Below are positions 56,433 through 64,000 of a DNA stretch of 64,000 nt, piece after piece. The notes beneath the pieces were generated by a model. It was given only the letters and a program-made list of their open reading frames with translations, had not been told where the DNA came from and did not search any database. The translations under genes and the position numbers were made by a program. This DNA is from Reticulascus tulasneorum. Taxonomy: Eukaryota; Ascomycota; Sordariomycetes; Glomerellales; Reticulascaceae. Each line of letters opens with the position of its first letter. Within the stretch, counting starts at the first letter, position 1. The stretch lies in assembly GCA_001557505.1 (NCBI GenBank), contig LSAX01000010.1:1054001-1118000 (forward strand), in the 5' to 3' direction.

Positions 56433-59400
56433 TGACCACCTTGAAAACCAGCCGAGACCGACAGATGATCTTCTTTTTGGGGGAGAGAGTGGGTTGTACG
56501 AGATTCTCTGCCTACCGGCCCAGACGATCCGGGCGGTGTTGGCGTGATAGCTCTGGTAGGGTCAGTGGTTCTAGCCTCGCGGCTACGGTGAGGTTGCTGT
56601 CCAGAAGACCGGACAACTGCTGAGACCGCCAGGATGTTAGGTCTGAGGGTCGGGGGCTAACTGGGTCTTGACCAACAGTCCCCGAATATGCCAAGAAGAC
56701 GAGAATAGATCGAGAGTGGGAAGGAACGGCGAACAGAGTCGGAACTGAGGAAGACTCCTCTATGATATTGAGATGACGGCGGAGAAGCCAGGATAAAAGG
56801 AGGTGGAAAGCGAGGGTTATGAATATGTATTTGAACTCGAAAGGGACCGCAAATACAGCAACGTTATAATCGCCGAGTCGTTTCGGGGCCGAGACAAGCT
56901 ATGTACGTTCTGAGGCCGAATTTCTTTTGTCAGCGGAGGTGACAAGATCGGTGGAATCGAGGTTTCGTAGTCCAGGAAATGATGTTTACGAGATGATGAC
57001 AGTCCTGGATGGGAGAAGGAAATCTTAGGGTCATGGACGAGGATGACTGGCGCAGGTCGATTGGGCTAATCGGTCCAGAATAGATGGTGGTGACAGGGCG
57101 GTGGGATGAGATGCAGGTAGCGGACCACTCATGACTCTGGACCAGAGCCCTGCGCCTTGAATGGCCAACAGCAGACGTGAAGCGCTGGAAGGCGAATGGA
57201 TCAGCCAACAGTGAGCTAGCCAAGGCAGCACGTCGTTCGCCTCGTAAAATTCCTTTGGGAATCTATCAGTCCGTTCCAGTGCCAACGAAAGGCGTTCGTT
57301 CGTCCGGGCAGGGTAGCTGCAGGTGTCCAGACTATGGGGTGACGAGGTGTGATTGTGAACCACACAACTTGCAGATGACGTTCGGGGGTAAGACTCGTAT
57401 ATCGAAGAGAATGGCCAACGGACGTGGTTTCTCACGTATCTTCTTCTTCTTCCTCAAGACCTGGACTCCAGGAGAGAGAGCAGAATGCAAAGGAGAAGGG
57501 GGGAAATATTTTGGCAGGAGGTAAGCAACGGTTCTCACTGGGCCTGGGTTGGTGACCACGCCCCTCGCACGAGTACCACCAAGCAGGGCCAGGAAAGATC
57601 CATGCCTTATTTGATTTTTTTTTTTTGTATTCCCACGCCAGCGTTCTTATCGACCCCGGCAACCCGCCGGGGAAGCAGTGAGGTTAGGGTGCATGGGGTG
57701 TAGGAGGAGCAAGTGACCGGGATACGGTTAACAAGCTGTTGGGTGGTGGTGGATGTGGTGTTGGCCGGGGGTGCTTTGGGGTGCATGGGAACACCTCACC
57801 AGGGGGGGTCAACCCATGTTTGTTCGGTGCCGCGAGTGCTAAGACCTCAACAGGGCTTAGACACAGGGTGACTTTCGTTACGCTGAGAGGGTACCTGAGA
57901 AACCTGGCGGGCGAATGGCACCGTATGGGTTGGGTTGGGTTGGGTTGTTGACCGCACCAGTCTTTGCTTTTCCTTCCCTCTTGCGTCAGACTCCAAAGGC
58001 AAGCATGCTCGCCTCGGGAAGGGAAGGGATTCTTCGCAAAAAGGAACGAGACAGGATGGGCAATCCCGTTATGTACATAAGTATTTATATACGAAACGTG
58101 GCAGATTTTCCCGATATGCTTCGTCATTGCCGAGCCTCCCCCAGAATATGTCGTGTCCCAAAGGCACACAGATGACGAACAGGAGAAGGAAGATACGGCA
58201 CGCAGAGCGAGCCCTTTGAGGTCAGCGGGCAGACACCAGCTACATAATTAGCCAGCTGCTCGGCCGAGATCCCCAAGACCAGGGCTTGTTTGCCAATGTC
58301 AAGGACGCATGCCATGACAATGACGATGGCCTAGTAACTTGGGATATCATCTAGGGTCAATGATGGAAATCCTGTGTACGGATACGTATGGCTGCCCCTT
58401 CAAGGATGGGGCGGTTCGGAAGTTGACATGATGCCAGGGGCAGCAGCGGCAGTAGCAACGAGGACGGCGGTGGCACCGAACGTGGTCAGCACAGACAAGA
58501 CCGGTGAGCGAGAGAAGCTAAAAAGACGACTAGTCTTGGACCCAGGAACCCAGCTGTGCCGCATTGCAGCAAGTCATCAGGACTTATTATGAGCAGACCA
58601 TATTAGTTAAGGAAGGGACGGCAGCTTAGCTCCTGCAGCATGCGGGAGCATCAATCGTAGGCATATCGGGCACGCCCTCGATGCCCAATCCCGGCGTAGG
58701 TCACCGTACATATGTAGGATGGTCCTTTCGAAGCAAGGTTGGGCCCGGTTGGATGGTTGGCGTCAAGTGACCAAGGCCCTGGTAGAAGGACCAGCAGATT
58801 CGAATTTGGGCCCAAAAGAAAAAAGCCCGCAGCGGGTGGGGATATCATGGTTGCGTTTTTCGAGAGCGGGCTTGGGGGGGCCCGGATCACGTTACGTTTT
58901 CCTCCTAGTACATACAGTACCTTAGGAATTCCCCTGGATCAGGGCAATGCCGCCACCGGCCACAGGGGTTCAGCCAGTTTGTACTGTATATATGTATGTA
59001 CATATGTACTGTACGAGGTACGTACATGCCACACTCCAGGTATCTTCCAGGTATCTGTGTTACTCGGATTTTCAGGTTCAGAAGTCGGGTCGTGCCAGGA
59101 CCAGGATGTTTCTAAATTGGACCCGTCGAGGGAACGAGCCTTGACGAATATCAAATCTGGGCGGGTGATCGCACTGGATTTGGATACAGAAGATGTGATA
59201 AGATGGCTTGTGGTCCCCCGTCAGACCTGTGGCGCGTTTTTGCTGTGTTTTCCCTTGCTGATGCCAGTTCTTTGGGCTGTGCAGAGCTGGCACACAGAAT
59301 GTGTGTTGTGAGAATGTACGAAATCCCAGGCATTGCATCCTGGCCTGTATTGGAGGAGACGAAAATAGAGGGAAACGGAGCTCCCGCAAAAGCATGCCAC

Positions 59401-59770
59401 GATTCTGCCGCAGTCGAAAGCTTTTCACACAGGCATCCATCCTGTGACTGGGCCCTACGAGCGGAGATTAGAGGGTTTGAAAGATTGATCGAGAAAAACG
59501 TGATGGAGAAGGACGATGAGACGGAGGGCCAGCCGGGGGGGTTAGACGCGGGAACCCCCGTCACAAACCAGCTTTTGGGTTTTTGGAGCTGATCAAGATA
59601 TCTACCGCTACCTTTCCCATTATTAGCACGGCAACCAGCCCTTCCGAATGTATTACCTTGCATCGAAAGCTGGGAGAACATGGAGGACATCGTCACCGGG
59701 GACAAGAGTCGAAGAATGTCGACATGAGAAGGAGCACCTCGGGTTGTAGAGCTACCTTACGTAGTACCTT

Positions 59771-59855
59771 CTTTCCTCCTCTTCCTCCTCCTCTTCCTCC
59801 TCCTCTTCCTCCTCCTCTTCCTCCTCCTCTTCCTCCTCCTCCTCATCGGCGCTCA
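59771..59855. repeat. (CCTCCTCTT)n microsatellite
   Basis: Nearly pure pyrimidine plus strand with a repeated CTCCTCTTC unit; it may be variable between strains. Confidence 0.9.
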
Positions 59856-60074
59856 ATTCCAGCAAGCCAAACCCATAAGTAGGTAGTAGTCTACAAACCT
59901 GCGAAGTATGTACTAAGGTAGGTCGACGCAACTGATTCTAATTTACACTAGTCGCGACCTGCGGAACCCGTCCACTCGCCCTTTCTCATCGTGTAGTAAG
60001 GAAGAGAGAGACAACCCCAAATGTATGGGGGGGATGGACGGGATTGCCGCCAACTCATCATCACTCTTACCGTT

Positions 60075-60225
60075 CCCTCCCTCCCTCATTCCCTCCATCC
60101 ATCCCATCCATCCCATCCATCGCATCCGTCCATTCATCCCACGCTTGTGGCTCTTCCAATCCTATCGGCTTGCCCATCCATCCATCCATCCCATCCATCC
60201 CGCCACTCATTCTCACCACACCCAT
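60075..60225. repeat. (CATCC)n-type degenerate microsatellite
   Basis: Clusters of CCATC/CATCC units are interrupted by unique sequence. Overlapping frames encode Pro/Ser/His-rich runs typical of repeat translation. Confidence 0.85.
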
Positions 60226-62559
60226 CCCACGGATCTACTGCACTCATCGTTTACTGCGATGTACTCCGTAGTAAGATGTACTGTATTGGTGAGGAAGCGT
60301 AGACACGCAATTGGTGTTCACAGCCGGGAGGCATTGGGCAGCGATTCCATCCCATCCCAGCCCATCCATCCCTCGCTCACTAGGCCGCGTGCCTTACCAG
60401 ACAGGATCCTTGTTGCTATGGGTCGAACCCGCCAAAACGGTTTGGCTCGTCATATTCATGGGCTCGCGGAACGCGGAACGCCCCCTGCTCTAACGTCACC
60501 GTCTTTCCATCTATTAGCTCCAGCCGTTCAATTGAGGGATCAACCATGGGCGTCATTTGTCACTTTTCTCCATCCAAGATATACCCAGCATGTTCATGTA
60601 CATACGTATCAGAACCATGTACATATGGTATCATTGATGGTCACCCGCCCGGACCTGGAGAGCAGTCCGTCATATTTGGGCCCGTCCTTGTGTACTTCTG
60701 CTACGAAGAAGAAATAACCGGGTGCCTGAGCACGAACATTCTCAAATGTTCATCGAGGCTGCTTGCTGGGGAGAGCATAATTAGCGGCATCGCACTCTGG
60801 CCGCCTGGTCTGGGCTATTGCCTGCTCAGCGGCATTAATCTCCCTTCACCTCTGGCCACGAGTCTTATCAAGCCTCCGCCTCGCAATGAGCAACCAACAG
60901 ACGTCGAAATTCACCTGGATCTGCCCCCATGCAAGCCCTCTTCCCGATGGCCTGGAACACCACCAAGAGGGGCTGCACCGGTTGTGGTCACCGGGTTCGG
61001 AGAAGTCGCCCATCTGGAAGAATCATCCTTGTGCTTCTTCTGTCTGTCTGGCGTGTCTGGGTTCTCTGTCAGTGCAGGGATGGGGTTTGCTAAGGAACTG
61101 CTCGCCCAAGCCCTACGGTTGATCGCAATGACCCACCGACCAGACCTCGCATAGGTGTGTGCAGATGTGCAGGGCAGGCAATTGTCCATGGCATCTTTTT
61201 ATACGGCGCTTCGTCCTCCAAAATAATGCGAGCGAAATCTTCATACATAGTACGGAACAAGCATGTCTCATCATTCTTCACCCCTTCGACAACAGGTTGC
61301 TTTTGTGTCCCGGCTCTTTGACCTATCCCATTAAACAAGATACCCGTCGCTCTGATGGGGCGCTCAAATGGGGCGCTCAAATGGTGCTCATCGAACTGAG
61401 ACATAATACCCAGGCGACACGAGACGTTTGGCGGGCGTATTGGCGCGGGAGATCCCATGATATCACGTACAGATTGATGTTTCCGAAAGCACAGCGCGGG
61501 ATTGCTAGTCGTCACTAAAGCTGCATGGCCAAGGTACTGTGCAAGGACCCCAGGAAAAATATAAAGGATGTGCCTTCAAGCCCCATCCTGCGGCCCAATA
61601 TGCAGCCCTGGACACCCTCTTCCTGGCCCAGGTTCCAAGCGAGAAACGCTCTGCAGATATGTTTGTACTAGTGTACAAAGGTACTTCAGTTGCGCACTGT
61701 TGTGACTGAAGCGGGCAGCCGGCCGGCGCCCTCAACCCATCGCGCCTTACCTCATCAAATAATGAAGCGAGTTCCCAAGAGAGCGGATAAGGGTCCGAAC
61801 AATCGACATTAGCTTTCCCGGGGAGATTCGTGGTTTCCCACCCAGACTTCTCCCCAACAGGATAGGGATTTACATGCATACACCCACCCCTAGACACCCG
61901 AGAAGGAAACGCCTCCCAATGCAGAAACAAACTTTGTCTGTCTTTTGGCGTCCAACGACATGTTAAATATCATAGTCGACGGTCACACCAATGCCCATCC
62001 GCATTGCTCAGGAGTCACAAGGCAAGGAAAACCTGGAGCCCACCCAGAGGTTCCGGATAAATTTGCGCAACGCCGCCAGAAAATAGTGGCCCGAGAAGTC
62101 CTTTCGGAAGTGCTTGGTCATATTGGTCGGTGAGGGGACTAGGTCATTAGGACAGATGAGCGGGCGCTGCGGTGTACCTAATAACAACCATCTTTGCCAT
62201 CCCATGCCATGCCATCGACGACGAATTCAAACAAAATTGATGTAACATCGGTCAACGCGCCAAGCCTTCTTTGAAGCTTTCTTCGAAGCTTCTACGAAGC
62301 CCTGCTAACATTAGTATCAATGGATCACGGCACTTTCTTGAGGTTGTTTCGCGGCTACGAATGTCGAAAGATAACTGACAACATTTTCGATACATGCCCC
62401 CGATCCTTGCGATCAATTCGCCGTGTTCGGATCAGAACGAGCCTTTTGCGAGTAAAAATGGATGGGTCCGATATAGTCCCGATCATTCATTTTGCAGAAA
62501 CCAGATCGTCTCTACGTTTGTGGAGAGGCGATTGAGCTCGAACCAGTGGTGAGTGACCT

Positions 62560-63420
62560 GCTGTCAGTGGCTTGCATCATCACACACCCATACATGGAGG
62601 CGGAGATTTTATGCCGCCAGAGGCGTCTGGAATTATCGTAGAAGAGCACCACGCATTTGCCGACGGAATCTCGCCAATGCACGTATGTATGTACTCCGTT
62701 CCTGGTTGCAACTTAAGACAGAGCACGGGTACAAGGGTCCCAGGGCTAGGGTAACACCCAGTAATTGACCCCCACCGTGGAACCCGGCTTAAAATGATGG
62801 TCCAGGGAAGACAGACGAGAATGATGGATGTGGCAAGTTGATCCTCACTGGTGACGAGCAGTGAATCCTGGAATGTTGGTGATATTGAGGCGCAAAATGT
62901 GTTTGCCTCATTACAGAGGAGACCATGGCTAGCGTTAGACGCATCCTGCCCAAGGTCTCGGCCACCTCGGCAGCCCACCGTTCGTCACTGATGAGGGTGG
63001 CAGGTGCTCGAACCCCTGACCCGCCGTTATTTCTGTCCAAGGGGCTCGCAACAAGAAGCTCAGCGTTCCTGGAGACCCATCCAGTTCACCACCCATCGAG
63101 CAAGCCCGGTCCCTGCTGGCCGCAGTGTCCGGCCCGTCCCTAGCAATTTGGGATGGCGAACTAGTTCCATCTGTGCCCAAATTGCAGAGGCTCGAGTTGC
63201 GCAGGTAGCATCGCTTCTCTAGCAGTTCGTCCAGGACGAGGAGTCTCTGCAATACGACGTGGACGGTATTTCCAAGGCCGTGCCAAAATTTGGCCGGAGA
63301 TCCAGTCTCGAGCGGGCGAGCACTAGCTGGGTGGGTTCTCGGTGCTAGTGGTTGGAAAGCTGCAATCTCGCGGGCTCGGGCGACCGTGGGCCGGAATGGT
63401 GGGTGAAGCGAGGGCAACGA
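62560..63420. pseudogene. Coding-like debris, origin not recognised
   Basis: Plus-strand fragments look protein-like but lie in different frames and contain stops. One is GGGDFMPPEASGIIVEEHH (about 62600-62657), followed in the same frame by DGISPMH and a GTATGT donor. Another frame carries IEQARSLLAAVSGPSLAIWD (about 63090-63150), and a third carries QFVQDEESLQYDVDGISKAV (about 63223-63282) just after a TAG where CAG would continue the helix. This fits a decayed gene with frameshifts and C-to-T changes, but the family is unknown and chance cannot be excluded. Confidence 0.25.
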
Positions 63421-64000
63421 AGCTCAAATATCAGCTACGTAGTTAGTACTCGGGACGGCCAGAGCTGTATGTGGTATGGCATGCATTGCATCTGCACCTA
63501 AGTTAAATCTTGCCCACACAGTTCATGCACGGAACAATGGCAGGGCAAAGGGGGAACAGCCAACTTGACCACCAAACGTCCTGACCCTTGGGGCGTGGAC
63601 GGCCTGGGACGGCCGAATTGCCAACCGGTGCGCCGTGCACTATTATACCATGCATGTTTATAGTGAGGCATTCGGCATGGGAGATCGGTCCTCCAGTCAG
63701 GCGGTCGCTATGACTTTTCTCCATCTAATTGGCAGGCAGCCCCAGCTGCTTCGTACAACGTCACAGCTGACGAGACCAACACCTGCCAGGAACTGGAGAC
63801 GGCTAGCCATGCAGCGGCCAGTGAGGCTGCTGGTCACGCTGTCCGTCGTCCATTCGCCCTGGCCAACCCTCGCGTTTTCCATGCCCCCCCCCCCCCCCCC
63901 CCCCCCCCCCCATTGGCACCTGACATGCGAACCGGGAAAACGAGGCGTGCGAGGCGAGGCGAGGCAATTGCTCCCCCTTCTCTCTGCAACGGCCAGCCAG
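63421..64000. other. Intergenic end of window
   Basis: No gene is seen. The main landmark is a 28-base poly-C run near the right edge. Confidence 0.6.
63884..63911. repeat. 28-base poly-C run
   Basis: An uninterrupted C homopolymer, the longest of several in this window (others: 841-856, 12414-12427, 24153-24167, and G runs at 26712-26725 and 26865-26876). Confidence 0.95.

Larger units (their letters stand above)
56387..62500. other. Gene-poor, simple-repeat-rich region
   Basis: No gene is supported. It holds the bZIP promoter and leader, a TGGGT tandem at 57926-57947, a triplet-rich CCTCCTCTT block at 59771-59855 and a CATCC-rich block at 60075-60225. A tandem 14-bp duplication (GGGGCGCTCAAATG-like) lies at about 61356-61390 and a GAAGCTT inverted-repeat cluster at 62271-62299. 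Long frames in the repeat blocks (for example 60025-60717) are repeat translations. Confidence 0.5.

Noticed and set aside
57926..57947. TGGGT tandem as telomeric DNA
   Set aside because: Fungal telomeres in this group are TTAGGG; the unit and the internal position do not fit.

Overview
The window is nuclear DNA of a filamentous ascomycete, most likely a Sordariomycete. The reasons are short spliceosomal introns (51-116 nt, GTRNGT donors, CTRAC-like branch points), CAACATG-type start contexts, a fungal HeLo-NACHT NLR, WSC domains, an RTA1-family protein, a GPI wall protein, and long regulatory intergenic tracts rich in microsatellites, poly-C/G runs and a recurring TACCTAGGTA palindrome. No bacterial operon, rRNA, CRISPR array or complete transposon is visible. 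All gene models, including exon junctions, were built by eye from splice signals and family conservation.

Layout: (1) 1-8.5 kb: a GPI-anchored Ser/Thr-rich wall protein (+), a second secreted, N-glycosylated surface protein (+) and a 7-TM RTA1-family protein (+), in loose intergenic DNA. (2) 11-18.3 kb: two minus-strand regulators, a Whi5/Nrm1-family G1/S repressor with many CDK sites and the Mediator tail subunit Med15, whose KIX-like N-terminus is spread over two short 5' exons. (3) 18.3-29.7 kb: 11 kb with no recognisable gene, beginning with purine-rich microsatellite DNA upstream of MED15. (4) 29.7-39.1 kb: metabolic and secretory genes: M18 aspartyl aminopeptidase (+), a small Cys-rich protein (+), SEC12, the Sar1 exchange factor (+), and convergent to it an aldehyde dehydrogenase (-). 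(5) 40.2-52 kb: an accessory-looking block with two large minus-strand genes, a secreted multidomain hydrolase and a HeLo-NACHT NLR. (6) 54.5-56.4 kb: a bZIP transcription factor (-) with a GQQ minisatellite. (7) 56.4-64 kb: gene-poor, simple-repeat-rich DNA with coding-like debris.

The most unusual object is the gene at 40216-46517. Joining eight exons gives one frame of 1,927 codons: signal peptide, SGNH/GDSL esterase domain, I9-like propeptide with Kex2-type dibasic sites, complete subtilisin (S8) domain with intact Asp/His/Ser, four WSC domains, eleven 39-40-residue six-cysteine repeats, a Pro/Gln linker and a Cys-containing C-terminal domain. An in-frame TAG sits in the third WSC domain (42605-42607), yet everything downstream stays open, in frame and conserved in pattern. 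It could be a fresh nonsense mutation, a sequencing error, readthrough or A-to-I mRNA editing (UAG to UGG), which is known in Sordariomycetes.

A second pattern is shared by the aminopeptidase and the aldehyde dehydrogenase. Each has a weak upstream ATG leading a mitochondrial-type presequence and a strong-context ATG 39 or 60 codons downstream where the family's normal N-terminus begins, which suggests dual cytosolic/mitochondrial products.
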